A stretch of DNA of 64,000 nt. It comes from Mycolicibacterium alvei. Its GTDB lineage: Bacteria > Actinomycetota > Actinomycetes > Mycobacteriales > Mycobacteriaceae. Below, piece after piece: positions 27,076 through 35,662 of this stretch (positions within the stretch are counted from its first letter, which is position 1; each line of letters begins with the position of its first letter). The notes under the pieces are model-generated. The model saw only the letters and a program-made list of their open reading frames with translations, was not told the DNA's origin and searched no databases. Made by a program: the position numbers and the translations under genes. Where the stretch lies: NCBI RefSeq assembly GCF_010727325.1, contig NZ_AP022565.1, positions 2,108,001-2,172,000 on the forward strand, in the 5' to 3' direction.

Positions 27076-27924
27076 TCAGTAGGGGGCGCCCGCTGCCCGC
27101 AGCGCTTGGCGGGTGCGATCGATGATGGTCCGCTGACGATACCGGAGTAAGTCGGCCCCGACGCGGACTATCTGCCAGCCGAGTGCGCGGTACTCCGCAT
27201 CCTGGTCGATGTCCTTTGTGCGCTGCTTCGGGTCGGTCCAGTGCTGGATGCCGTCATACTGGACACCGACTTTCCACTCCGGCCAACCCATGTCGATCCG
27301 GCCCACCACCCGGCGATGATCGAACACCACGATCTGCGTCTGAGTCGGCCGCATGCCCGCGTCGGTATACAACAGGCGCAGGCGAGTTTCCTGCGGCGAT
27401 TCACCACCGTAGTCGGCGAGGTCGAGTACCTGGCGTAATTGCTGGATCCCCCGAACTCCCTTGTGACGCTGTAAAAGCGGCTGCACATCGGGGATCTTCA
27501 GCGGCGTCGCCTGCAGCAGTGCATCTATCCGAATGACGGCCGCGGTCAATCCCTTGCGCCGGCCCAGATCAAACGCGGTCCGATACGGCGCCGTCACCGG
27601 GATGCCGCGAACGAGGCAGGTCTCGTCATCCCAAAGGGTGTCGCAGTGCAACAGGATCCCAGGGGTTCGGTGCTGGCTGGGTTGGTTCAGTTCGGCAGGG
27701 TGCTTGACGTCGATCCACTCCGAACCGTGTAGCGCAGCAGCTGACAACCCGGCCACGGTTGCGCGCCGCCCGGACCACAGCCAGGCCGCGACCGCCCTGT
27801 CCACGGGTGTGACCCTCGTCCCCCGCGGCACGTAAACGTCCCGGTACACCGCGTCGTACCGGGTGCGGAGTTGATAGCGGTTGAGCTTGCCGGCCGCCAG
27901 CGCCTCGGAACCCAGGAAGACCAT
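27076..27924 (-). CDS. AbiEi/DUF559-like PD-(D/E)XK nuclease-fold protein, repeat-flanked
   Basis: A 282-residue protein of a family common in mycobacteria. The N-terminal half (about 1-120) looks like the winged-helix AbiEi-type antitoxin domain; the C-terminal 110 residues look like a DUF559/Vsr-like PD-(D/E)XK fold, with E175/E179, D211 in GRIDMGWPEW, then VQYDGIQHW and GWQIVRVGADLL. The acidic residue usual before the DG (VEYDG) is Q222 here, so cleavage may be weak or lost. It interrupts the sdhB-downstream order and is bounded by two direct copies of a 57-bp hairpin. Function unknown; a mobile or phage-defence role is possible. Confidence 0.8.
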   Translation of the reverse strand: MVFLGSEALAAGKLNRYQLRTRYDAVYRDVYVPRGTRVTPVDRAVAAWLWSGRRATVAGLSAAALHGSEWIDVKHPAELNQPSQHRTPGILLHCDTLWDDETCLVRGIPVTAPYRTAFDLGRRKGLTAAVIRIDALLQATPLKIPDVQPLLQRHKGVRGIQQLRQVLDLADYGGESPQETRLRLLYTDAGMRPTQTQIVVFDHRRVVGRIDMGWPEWKVGVQYDGIQHWTDPKQRTKDIDQDAEYRALGWQIVRVGADLLRYRQRTIIDRTRQALRAAGAPY

Positions 27925-27966
27925 GCCAATTGGACGCCCGGGCCCACCCGGTGGTTCCGTGGCCGC

Positions 27967-28023
27967 CCAATCTGAGCTTGTGTGCGAGATTCTCCTGAAT
28001 TCTCAAACAGAAGCTCAGGTTCG
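27967..28023. repeat. 57-bp hairpin repeat, copy 2
   Basis: Same repeat as at 27019-27075 in the same orientation; four substitutions (positions 2, 5, 40 and 44) break part of the outer stem, leaving CTGAGCTT...AAGCTCAG as the paired arm. It lies 42 bases upstream of the nuclease start and 39 bases before the AhpD-like gene. Confidence 0.88.
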
Positions 28024-28062
28024 GCGCTGTCACACATTGCAGAGCCGCCTCGTCTAACGGGT

Positions 28063-28635
28063 ATGACCGAGACACGAATCGCCGCGGTAACGCCCAAGCA
28101 AGCCGGCCTGCTGACCCGCGCCATGTACTGGTATGCCAAGCGCCAGTTCGGTGAGGTGCCCGAACCCTTCGCGGTGGCCGCGCACCATCCGCGCCTACTG
28201 GTCGCCAACGGCGTCCACGAAATGCTGCTCCAGAGTGGCTCCAAGAAGCTGCCCGCCACCGTGCGCGAGCTCGCGGTGTTCTGGACCGCCCGCACCGTCG
28301 GCTGCTCGTGGTGCGTGGACTTCGGCTCCATGCTGATGCGGCTGGAGAACCTCGACGTGGAGCGGCTCAAGTCGATCGACGACTACGCCACCTCACCGTT
28401 GTTCACCGAGGACGAGCGTGCCGCGATCGCCTACGCGAACGCCATGACGACGGATCCGCACACCGTCACCGACGAACAGGTGGCCGACCTGCAACGCCGC
28501 TTCGGCGACGACGGCGTGATCGAGCTGACCTACCAGATCGGCGTGGAGAACATGCGGTCTCGGATGTACTCGGCTCTGGGCATCACCGAGCAGGGCTTCA
28601 ACTCCGGGGATGCGTGCCGCGTTCCGTGGGCGTGA
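28063..28635 (+). CDS. carboxymuconolactone decarboxylase/AhpD-like protein
   Basis: A 190-residue all-helical protein of the carboxymuconolactone decarboxylase (AhpD-like) superfamily. The redox pair C81-S-W-C84 follows LAVFWTARTVG as in AhpD-type enzymes, though the downstream His is replaced by Asp (CVDFG). Such proteins act as disulfide reductases against peroxides. The ATG at 28063 starts at the domain edge. It lies near the SigJ gene, and CMD-family genes are the typical targets of ECF41 sigma factors, so it may be a SigJ-controlled stress protein (inference). Confidence 0.85.
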   Translation: MTETRIAAVTPKQAGLLTRAMYWYAKRQFGEVPEPFAVAAHHPRLLVANGVHEMLLQSGSKKLPATVRELAVFWTARTVGCSWCVDFGSMLMRLENLDVERLKSIDDYATSPLFTEDERAAIAYANAMTTDPHTVTDEQVADLQRRFGDDGVIELTYQIGVENMRSRMYSALGITEQGFNSGDACRVPWA

Positions 28636-28648
28636 TACAACACCTCAC

Positions 28649-29440
28649 ATGCAGTGGTACACCGGCGACACGCTCTACGACACCGTGCTGGCCGCGGCCT
28701 TTGCGTTCGCCGCATTCGTGATCATCGGCGGGTTCTTCGCGCAGAGTTCCTACGGACGCTTCTCGACGACGAAACTCGGCCTCAATCTCAACCCGAAGCT
28801 CGGCTGGTGGCTGATGGAGATCCCCGCGACGGTGGTCTTCTTGATCAGCTACCTGGCCGGGCCCAACCGATTCGAGCCGACATCCCTGGTACTGGCCGGA
28901 ATCTGGATGCTGCACTACGCCAACCGGGGGTGGTTCTTCCCATTGGCGATCCGCCAGGCACCCGGCAAGCGTGGCACCTTCAACATCTCGGTGATCGTGA
29001 TGGGCATGCTCGTCACATCCATGCACGGCTATCTCAACGGAACCCTGTTCAGCCACGACTTCTTCGGGCAGTACACCACCGCCTGGCTGACCGATCCGCG
29101 GTTCCTGCTGGGGCTGGTGATCTACCTGTGCGGGTTCGCGCTGCTGGTCAACTCCGAGTCGATCGTGCGAAACCTGCGGGACAAGAAGAATCCCGGCGGG
29201 GCGGAGTACCGGATCCCCTTCGGCGGCGGCTTCCGGTTCGTCACCAGCCCGGCCTACCTGGGCGAGATCATCGCCTGGTCCGGGTTCGCACTGCTGACCT
29301 GGGCGCTGCCCGGCGTCGCCATCCTGTTGATCACCGCAGGCAATCTGGTTCCCCGGGCACTGGGCACCCACGGTTGGTATCGGGAAAAGTTTCCCGAGTA
29401 CCCCACCGACCGCAAGGCGCTGATCCCCTACGTTCTATGA
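28649..29440 (+). CDS. steroid 5-alpha-reductase family membrane protein
   Basis: A 263-residue integral membrane protein with about six TM segments and a C-terminal steroid 5-alpha-reductase domain, seen in VNSESIVRNLRDKK, YRIPFGGGFRFVTSPAYLGEIIAW and the conserved GWYREKFPEYPTDRKALIP tail. Relatives reduce a carbon-carbon double bond of steroids or isoprenoid lipids with NADPH. It starts 13 bases after the AhpD-like gene and may be co-transcribed. It overlaps the convergent PPOX gene by six bases. The substrate in mycobacteria is not known. Confidence 0.85.
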   Translation: MQWYTGDTLYDTVLAAAFAFAAFVIIGGFFAQSSYGRFSTTKLGLNLNPKLGWWLMEIPATVVFLISYLAGPNRFEPTSLVLAGIWMLHYANRGWFFPLAIRQAPGKRGTFNISVIVMGMLVTSMHGYLNGTLFSHDFFGQYTTAWLTDPRFLLGLVIYLCGFALLVNSESIVRNLRDKKNPGGAEYRIPFGGGFRFVTSPAYLGEIIAWSGFALLTWALPGVAILLITAGNLVPRALGTHGWYREKFPEYPTDRKALIPYVL

Positions 29441-29926
29441 CGCGGGCGTAATTTCGATGAAAGCCATTGGCACGCCCAGAGTCTGACTGCTCACGTCAAG
29501 GCTGCGCTCGAAGAGCTTCATGGGTGCACTCCAGTTGGCGGCAATCACCGCGTCGGCGTGCGCGTGTTCCGCCGGTGGCAGGATGCGCGCCACGCCGGCC
29601 ACCACGGGTCCGCTGGGCCTGCCGCGCAGACTGCTCGCCACCACCAGGACATTCGGGTTGTTGCGGATGCGTTTGACCTTCCCGGTCGATGCATCCGTAC
29701 GCACGTAGAGCTTGCCGTCGGCCACACCGTGGTTGATCGGGCTGGGCATCGCCTCACCCGATTTCTTGAAGGTCACCAACACGATCTGCCGGTAGTTCTC
29801 GAATCCGGCGAACGTGCTTCCGGTCGCATCTCCGATGTCGAAGGCGTCGCGGTGACGCATTTTGTCCATGCCCCGGAACATCATTCGGCTGAATGTCTGG
29901 GCCAGGGTTCCCGGCTCATTCGGCAT
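29435..29926 (-). CDS. PPOX-class F420-dependent oxidoreductase
   Basis: A 163-residue split-barrel flavin/F420-binding protein of the PNPOx-like superfamily. FENYRQIVLVTFKKSGEAMPSP and KLYVRTDASTGKVKRIRNNPNV carry the phosphate-binding positions typical of F420-dependent PPOX enzymes. The ATG at 29926 overlaps the sigJ stop (TGATG); a GTG one codon earlier is also possible. It is translationally coupled to sigJ, matching the CMD/oxidoreductase partners known for ECF41 sigma factors. Substrate unknown. Confidence 0.85.
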   Translation of the reverse strand: MPNEPGTLAQTFSRMMFRGMDKMRHRDAFDIGDATGSTFAGFENYRQIVLVTFKKSGEAMPSPINHGVADGKLYVRTDASTGKVKRIRNNPNVLVVASSLRGRPSGPVVAGVARILPPAEHAHADAVIAANWSAPMKLFERSLDVSSQTLGVPMAFIEITPAS

Positions 29927-30852
29927 CACGTCGCACCTCCACGCTCGCTCGCTTCACGAAGGGGGGATCCGGTGAACTTGTCGGGATTGGCGATATCCCA
30001 CACCGCGCAAACCAGGCCGTCGCGGATGGCCATCGCGGTGACCCGCGGCATCATCTCCGGGTAGTCGTCGAGGGCTGGTGACCCCGGGTTGTAGCTGCCG
30101 AGCTGGCCGTTGACGAGGGCCAGCCGGCTGTCCGCCAGCCAGTTCGGACCGTAACGCCGGGCCAGCCCGAACAGGAACCTGGCCACCTTGTCCGGGCCGT
30201 GGATGACGCGTGCCGCGGTCGGAGCCCTGCGGTTGGAATCGCCGGTGAAGGTGACGTCGGGATGTAGCAGGCGCACAACGGCATCGATGTCACCGGTCGC
30301 CAGCGCCGCCATCAGCGCACCGGCCACCTCGTTGTGGGTGTCATCGGGCACCGGAGGCGGGGCATCGGCGACCCGCCGCCGCGCCCGCGACGCCAATTGT
30401 CTGGCCGCGGCGGCGCTGACCCCGAGCACATCGGCGATATCGCTGAACGGCACCGCAAAACCGTCGTGCAGGACGAACGCCACCCGCTGGTCGGGATTGA
30501 GCCGCTCCATCACCACCATGGCCGCGAACCGGGCGTCCTCACCGGCAACCACCGCGCTGAGCGGGTCATTGGCGTCGAATCCGGTGACCACGGGCTCGGG
30601 CAACCACTCCCCCACGTACTTCTCGCGCCGGTGGGCTGCCGAACGCAGCCGGTCCAGCCCGAGCCGGCTCACGACGGTGGTCAGCCAGGCCCGCAGGTCG
30701 GCGATCGTGGATTGGTTGTCATGCCAGCGCAGCCAGGCGTCCTGCACGATGTCTTCGGCATCGGCGTAGGTACCCGTCAACCGGTAGGCGACCGCCAGCA
30801 GGTGCGGCCGCAGCGCCTCGAATTCATCGGTGCGCGCCGCAGTGGTCACCAC
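29926..30852 (-). CDS. sigJ: ECF41 sigma factor SigJ
   Basis: A 308-residue sigma factor with a C-terminal extension. Sigma2 lies at about 10-75 (DAEDIVQDAWLRWHD), sigma4 at about 110-165 (FSDIADVLGVSAAAARQLASRARRRV), then a SnoaL-like domain (about 175-290) that acts as a built-in regulator. The ECF41 mark NPDKFTG is at 289-295 near the C-terminus. The first GTG (30852) is used; a second GTG follows directly. The position relative to the aminotransferase and dacB1 equals Rv3328c. The CMD gene and PPOX gene nearby fit the known ECF41 target types. Confidence 0.9.
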   Translation of the reverse strand: MVTTAARTDEFEALRPHLLAVAYRLTGTYADAEDIVQDAWLRWHDNQSTIADLRAWLTTVVSRLGLDRLRSAAHRREKYVGEWLPEPVVTGFDANDPLSAVVAGEDARFAAMVVMERLNPDQRVAFVLHDGFAVPFSDIADVLGVSAAAARQLASRARRRVADAPPPVPDDTHNEVAGALMAALATGDIDAVVRLLHPDVTFTGDSNRRAPTAARVIHGPDKVARFLFGLARRYGPNWLADSRLALVNGQLGSYNPGSPALDDYPEMMPRVTAMAIRDGLVCAVWDIANPDKFTGSPLREASERGGAT

Positions 30853-30892
30853 CCCAGCCTAGCGGCGTCGCCGTTTCGCGGCGATACGGATG

Positions 30893-32368
30893 TCAGCGCT
30901 TGCTGAAAATTGTTCGGTGCCAATCTTTTTCGGCGACCCTGGTGATGTCGCTCATCACGTGCTTGATGGTGAGGTACTCCTCGAACGAGTAGTCGCTCAT
31001 GTCCTTGCCGAAGCCCGACGCACCGACGCCGCCGTGCGGCATCTCGCTGATGATCGGGATGTGGTCGTTGATCCACACGCAACCGGCGTTGATCTCGCGG
31101 GAGGCCCGCTGCGCGCGATACACGTCACGGGTCCAGGCCGAGGCGGCCAGGCCGTAGTCGGTGTCGTTGGCCTGCCGGATCGCATCGTCGTCATCGGTGA
31201 ACGACCGGACGGTCAACACCGGCCCGAAGATCTCGTCGCGGTACACCTCTGAGGTTTCGGCGACATCGGCGATCAGGGTGGGCCGGTAGAACGCACCGGG
31301 CAGCTCCGGCATCACGCCGCCGGTGACGACGCGGCCGCCCTGTTCGGATGCCCGGGCCACCATGCCGGCCACCTTGTCGCGGAGCGCGAAGGAGATCAGC
31401 GGGCCCAGGTCGGTGTCGGGGTCGTGCGGGTCGCCGACGACGATCTTGCCCATCACCTCGGCGACGCCGGCAACGAAGTCGTCGTACAGGTCGCGGGCCA
31501 CGATCGCCCTGGTCGCAGCGGTGCAGTCCTGCCCGGTGTTGATCAGCGCACCGGCCACAGCGCCCTGGATCGCGGCGTCCAGGTCGGCGTCGTCGAACAC
31601 CACGAACGGCGCCTTACCACCCAACTCGAGCTGGGTGCGGTGGCCGTGCACGGCGGCAGCCGACATCACCTTGCGGCCGACGGCCGTCGAGCCGGTGAAA
31701 GTGACGATGTCGACGTCACGATGGCCGGCCAGCGCGGTGCCGACATCGGCACCGCCCCCGGAGACCACGTTGAACACGCCGCCGGGCAGACCGGCCTCGG
31801 TGGCCAGCCGGGCCAGCGTGAGCGTGGTCAGCGGGGTGATCTCGGCGGGTTTGATGACCACCGAACATCCGGCCGCCAACGCCGGGATGACCTTCCACAC
31901 CGCCATCTGCAACGGGTAGTTCCACGGGGTGATGGTCGCGACGACGCCGACGGCCTCACGCCGGATGCTCGACGTGTGGTCGCCCGAATACTCCGCGGTG
32001 GCCTTGCCTTCGAGGTGACGGGCCGCACCGGCGAAGAAGTCGATGTTGTCGACGCTGCCGGGGACGTCGAACTCGGTGGCCAGGCGGACCGGTTTGCCGG
32101 TCTGGCTGACCTCCTCGGCAACGAGCTGACCAGCATGTTCGTCGGCGAGCTTGGCCAGCTTGGCCAGCACCGCGGACCGCTCGGCCGGCGTGGACCTGGA
32201 CCAGCCGGGAAATGCCGCCCGGGCGGCGGCCACGGCGTTGTCCACGTCGGCGGGGGTGGCCAGGTCGTAGTCGGCAACGGCCTGCCCGGTGGCCGGGTCG
32301 ATGATCTGGTGAATCGGCCCCGCGGTCGCGACCGCGGCACCGTTGATCCAGCTGCTCGTCACACCCAT
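30893..32368 (-). CDS. aldehyde dehydrogenase, gamma-aminobutyraldehyde dehydrogenase-like
   Basis: A 491-residue NAD-dependent aldehyde dehydrogenase. N150 in TPWN, E248 in LELGGKAP and the catalytic C282 in GQDC are present, and the whole best resembles gamma-aminobutyraldehyde dehydrogenases of putrescine breakdown. The ATG at 32368 is taken; an in-frame TTG at 32392 has a purine-rich site before it. It is divergent from the Lrp gene whose partner is an omega-type aminotransferase, so the three may form a diamine/amino acid oxidation unit. It also reads toward sigJ with a 40-base gap. Confidence 0.9.
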   Translation of the reverse strand: MGVTSSWINGAAVATAGPIHQIIDPATGQAVADYDLATPADVDNAVAAARAAFPGWSRSTPAERSAVLAKLAKLADEHAGQLVAEEVSQTGKPVRLATEFDVPGSVDNIDFFAGAARHLEGKATAEYSGDHTSSIRREAVGVVATITPWNYPLQMAVWKVIPALAAGCSVVIKPAEITPLTTLTLARLATEAGLPGGVFNVVSGGGADVGTALAGHRDVDIVTFTGSTAVGRKVMSAAAVHGHRTQLELGGKAPFVVFDDADLDAAIQGAVAGALINTGQDCTAATRAIVARDLYDDFVAGVAEVMGKIVVGDPHDPDTDLGPLISFALRDKVAGMVARASEQGGRVVTGGVMPELPGAFYRPTLIADVAETSEVYRDEIFGPVLTVRSFTDDDDAIRQANDTDYGLAASAWTRDVYRAQRASREINAGCVWINDHIPIISEMPHGGVGASGFGKDMSDYSFEEYLTIKHVMSDITRVAEKDWHRTIFSKR

Positions 32369-32490
32369 GCGGCCCACGCTAACCGACGGCAACCTCGACC
32401 TCTACGCAATCCCGCGTTAGGCCCGGTTCAAACAAGGGATTTCATCGGTTCACTTGTTGCAAACGACGGATTCCGTGCACAATCGGAGGC

Positions 32491-33006
32491 ATGAGCAACC
32501 CTGCGGGTGACGACCTTCAGCCTGTGCAACTGCGGGTGAACAACCATTCCCGTGCCGCCTTCCCGCTCGACGACCTGTCGAAGGCGATCATCGAGAAGTT
32601 GCAGGCCGACGGCCGCCGCTCATACGCCGGGATCGGAAAGGCCGTGGGCCTGTCCGAGGCCGCGGTACGCCAGCGCGTACAGCGCATGGTCGACGCCGGC
32701 GTCATGCAGATCGTCGCGGTGACCGATCCGTTGCAACTCGGGTTCGCCCGCCAGGCGATGATCGGCATCCGCTGCACCGGCGACACCCTCAAGATGGCCG
32801 AGAAACTCTCGGCCATCGAATCGGTCGACTACGTCGTGCTGACGGCGGGTTCCTTCGACGCCATCTGCGAGGTGGTCTGCGAGGACGACGACAGCCTGCT
32901 CGAGCTGCTCAACACCAAGATCCGCGCATTGCCGGGAGTGATATCCACCGAAACCCTTGTTTACCTTAAACTTGTTAAGCAGCAATACAATTGGGGAACT
33001 CGATGA
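32491..33006 (+). CDS. Lrp/AsnC family transcriptional regulator
   Basis: A 171-residue regulator with an N-terminal winged HTH (about 27-75, KAIIEKLQADGRRSYAGIGKAVGLSEAAVRQRVQRM) and a C-terminal RAM ligand domain (about 85-165). CGGAGG sits just before the ATG. Its stop overlaps the aminotransferase start (ATGA), and it faces the aldehyde dehydrogenase gene; Lrp-type regulators usually control such adjacent amino acid genes in response to the substrate. The 122-base gap between the divergent starts is the likely operator. Confidence 0.92.
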   Translation: MSNPAGDDLQPVQLRVNNHSRAAFPLDDLSKAIIEKLQADGRRSYAGIGKAVGLSEAAVRQRVQRMVDAGVMQIVAVTDPLQLGFARQAMIGIRCTGDTLKMAEKLSAIESVDYVVLTAGSFDAICEVVCEDDDSLLELLNTKIRALPGVISTETLVYLKLVKQQYNWGTR

Positions 33007-34385
33007 GTATCGCAGAACATGCACCCGCCACCACAGATCTGGCAGCCAAGGCCAACCGCCACCTGTGGGGCCACTTCGCCCGGCACGGCGAGGGCATCAC
33101 ACCACCCATCATCACCCGCGGCGAGGGCGTCCGAATCTTCGACGACAAGGGCAAGAGCTACATCGACGGACTCTCCGGCCTGTTCGTCGTCCAGGTCGGC
33201 CACGGCCGCAAGGAACTTGCCGAGGCCGCGGCCAAGCAGGCCGAGAAACTGGCCTTCTTCCCGCTGTGGTCGTACGCCACACCGCCGGCCATCGAATTGG
33301 CCGAGCGTATCGCCAACTACGCACCGGGCGATCTGAACCGGGTGTTCTTCACCACCGGCGGCGGCGAGGCCGTCGAGAGCGCATGGAAGCTGGCCAAGCA
33401 GTATTTCAAGCTCACCGGCAAACCCGGTAAGCACAAGGTGGTTTCGCGTGCGGTCGCCTATCACGGCACCCCTCAGGGAGCGCTGGCGATCACCGGCATC
33501 CCGGCATTCAAGGCACCGTTCGAGCCGCTGACCCCCGGCGGCTTTCGCGCGCCGAATACCAACTTCTATCGCGCACCGGCCGAATATGCCCACGACGAAA
33601 AGGTTTTCGGCCGCTACTGCGCGGACCGCATCGCCGAGGCCATCGAATTCGAAGGGCCCGACACCGTGGCCGCGGTGTTCCTCGAACCGGTACAGAACGC
33701 GGGCGGTTGCTTCCCGCCGCCGCCGGGATACTTCGAGCGGGTTCGCGAGATCTGCGACGAGTACGACGTGCTCCTGGTCTCCGACGAGGTGATCTGCGCC
33801 TACGGTCGGATCGGTTCGATGTTCGCCTGCGACGACTTCGGCTACGTGCCCGACATCATCACCAGCGCCAAGGGCCTGACGTCGGGCTACTCGCCGCTGG
33901 GTGCGATGGTGGCCAGCGACCGTCTCTTCGAGCCGTTCGACGACGGCCAGACCGTGTTCGGCCACGGTTATACCTTTGGCGGACATCCTGTTTCGGCTGC
34001 GGTGGCGATGGCCAACCTCGACATCTTCGAGCGTGAGGGCATCAATGCCCACGTCAAGGAAACCGCGCCCGCGTTCCGGGCCACCCTAGAGAAGCTCTAC
34101 GACCTGCCGATCGTCGGCGATGTCCGCGGTGAGGGATTCTTCTACGGCATCGAGCTGGTCAAGGACAAGGCCAGCAAGGAGACGTTCAACGACGAGGAGA
34201 GCGAGCGGTTGCTGCGCGGGTTCCTGACCCCGGCGCTGTGGGAGGCCGGGCTGTACTGCCGCGCCGACGACCGTGGCGACCCGGTGATCCAGCTGGCCCC
34301 GCCGCTGATCAGCGGGCAGGCCGAGTTCGACGCGATCTACGAGATCCTGCACGGCGTGCTGACCGAGGCCGGAAAGCTGCTGTAG
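33003..34385 (+). CDS. class III aminotransferase (Rv3329-like)
   Basis: A 460-residue PLP-dependent aminotransferase of class III (aspartate aminotransferase family, including omega-transaminases). The PLP lysine is K290 in TSAKGLTSGY, D261 in LLVSDEVICAYGR binds the pyridine nitrogen, and VAYHGTPQGAL forms the phosphate region. It moves the amino group of a terminal amine to a keto acid; with the divergent gamma-aminobutyraldehyde dehydrogenase it could take putrescine or a similar amine to an acid. Its ATG overlaps the Lrp stop. Position equals Rv3329. Confidence 0.9.
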   Translation: MSIAEHAPATTDLAAKANRHLWGHFARHGEGITPPIITRGEGVRIFDDKGKSYIDGLSGLFVVQVGHGRKELAEAAAKQAEKLAFFPLWSYATPPAIELAERIANYAPGDLNRVFFTTGGGEAVESAWKLAKQYFKLTGKPGKHKVVSRAVAYHGTPQGALAITGIPAFKAPFEPLTPGGFRAPNTNFYRAPAEYAHDEKVFGRYCADRIAEAIEFEGPDTVAAVFLEPVQNAGGCFPPPPGYFERVREICDEYDVLLVSDEVICAYGRIGSMFACDDFGYVPDIITSAKGLTSGYSPLGAMVASDRLFEPFDDGQTVFGHGYTFGGHPVSAAVAMANLDIFEREGINAHVKETAPAFRATLEKLYDLPIVGDVRGEGFFYGIELVKDKASKETFNDEESERLLRGFLTPALWEAGLYCRADDRGDPVIQLAPPLISGQAEFDAIYEILHGVLTEAGKLL

Positions 34386-34398
34386 GTCGGACTCCATT

Positions 34399-34463
34399 CC
34401 GCCGAAACGGCATTCCAGCAGAACAAGTTCGAGTAACCCTCTGCTGGAATACCGTTTCGGCGG
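34399..34463. repeat. long hairpin with 23-bp arms
   Basis: Arms at 34399-34421 (beginning CCGCCGAAACGG) and 34441-34463 (ending CCGTTTCGGCGG) match at 22 of 23 positions around a 19-base loop. It lies between the aminotransferase stop and the SMP-30-like start, 14 and 13 bases from each. It could end transcription of the first gene, or be a copy of a dispersed intergenic repeat; no second copy is in this window. Confidence 0.85.
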
Positions 34464-34475
34464 CAGACTGGCAGC

Positions 34476-35474
34476 GTGCCACGCAAACCTCCCATCGATC
34501 CGATCCGTTGGACTCCACCTCCCATTGATCCGCTGCCCGAGTTCGGGCCGGCCGAGCTGACCATCGTGCCGGTGCCCGGTGAAGGGCCTGAGGACGTCGT
34601 CGTCGACGCATCGGGACAACTGTGGACCGGTTTGGAGGACGGCCGCATTGTGCGGGTTTCGCCCGACGGGGCGGCCGCAGTGGTGGCCGACACCGGCGGC
34701 CGTCCACTGGGCATGCACGTTGCCCACGACGGGCGAGTGCTGATCTGTGACAGCCACCGCGGGCTACTGGCGTTGGATCCTGATTCCGGAGTGTTGTCGA
34801 AACTCGTGGAGTCAGTGGATGGCCGCCCACTGAAGTTTTGCTCGAACGTCACCGAGACTGCAGACGGCACAATCTATTTCACCGAGTCGACCAGCCATTT
34901 CCATATCGAGCATTTCCCTGGAGCGATCATGGAAGCCCGCGGGCGTGGCGGCCTGTTCCGGCTGGACACCGACGGCTCCGTCACCACGTTGCTGGATGGC
35001 CTGTACTTCGCCAATGGCTTGACTACCACCTCCGACGAATCAGCGTTGGTGTTCGCGGAGACCCAGGGTCGGCGGCTGTCCAAGTACTGGCTGAGCGGGC
35101 CGCAGGCCGGCACCGCGACGCCGCTGGCGGTGCATCTGCCGGGGTATCCGGACAACATCTCCACCGGTGCAGACGGCCGGATCTGGGTGGCGATGGTGTC
35201 CCCACCGAACGGGGCCGCCGAATGGCTCGCGCCGCGGGCACCGGTGATCCGAAAACTGCTGTGGCGGTTACCTGACCGACTCCAGCCCAAGATCCGGCCA
35301 CAAGTCTGGGTACTGGCGTTCGACGCCGACTCCGGTGCGGCGCTCGCCGGGCTGCGCACCACACGGCCAGATTTCGGCACCGTCACCGGGGTGGTCGAAT
35401 CCGCGGGCAAGCTGTGGATGTCGACAATCGCCTTCCCGACGCTGGCGTACGCCGAACTCGAAACTCTTCGCTAG
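34476..35474 (+). CDS. SMP-30/strictosidine synthase-like beta-propeller protein
   Basis: A 332-residue protein with the six-bladed propeller of the SMP-30/gluconolactonase/strictosidine-synthase superfamily. GPEDVVVDASGQLWTG, GRPLGMHVAHDG and TIYFTESTSHFHIEHF resemble strictosidine-synthase-like hydrolases. The start is a GTG in the first bases after the hairpin at 34399-34463; the N-terminus has a duplicated proline-rich phrase (PPIDPIRW, PPIDPLPEF). No signal peptide. Members are lactonases or ester hydrolases needing a metal; the substrate is not known. Confidence 0.85.
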   Translation: MPRKPPIDPIRWTPPPIDPLPEFGPAELTIVPVPGEGPEDVVVDASGQLWTGLEDGRIVRVSPDGAAAVVADTGGRPLGMHVAHDGRVLICDSHRGLLALDPDSGVLSKLVESVDGRPLKFCSNVTETADGTIYFTESTSHFHIEHFPGAIMEARGRGGLFRLDTDGSVTTLLDGLYFANGLTTTSDESALVFAETQGRRLSKYWLSGPQAGTATPLAVHLPGYPDNISTGADGRIWVAMVSPPNGAAEWLAPRAPVIRKLLWRLPDRLQPKIRPQVWVLAFDADSGAALAGLRTTRPDFGTVTGVVESAGKLWMSTIAFPTLAYAELETLR

Positions 35475-35662
35475 AGCGTCGGCGGGCGGCACAAGAGCAC
35501 CGGTTCTCAGGGCTTGGTTCCTCCCCCGCCTGATGCCCGAGACCACCACTTGTGCCGACAACTGGGCCCCGCCGAGTCAGAGTCACAGTCGTCACACAAA
35601 CCACACACGTCACAGCGTGGCAAACGGGAAATCGGAGCCGAATCGCCTAACCTTCGGACACG

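Noticed and set aside
35487..35557. Inverted 9-mers CGGCACAAG/CTTGTGCCG before dacB1
   Set aside because: Separated by more than 50 bases without inner pairing; not convincing as terminator or riboswitch.
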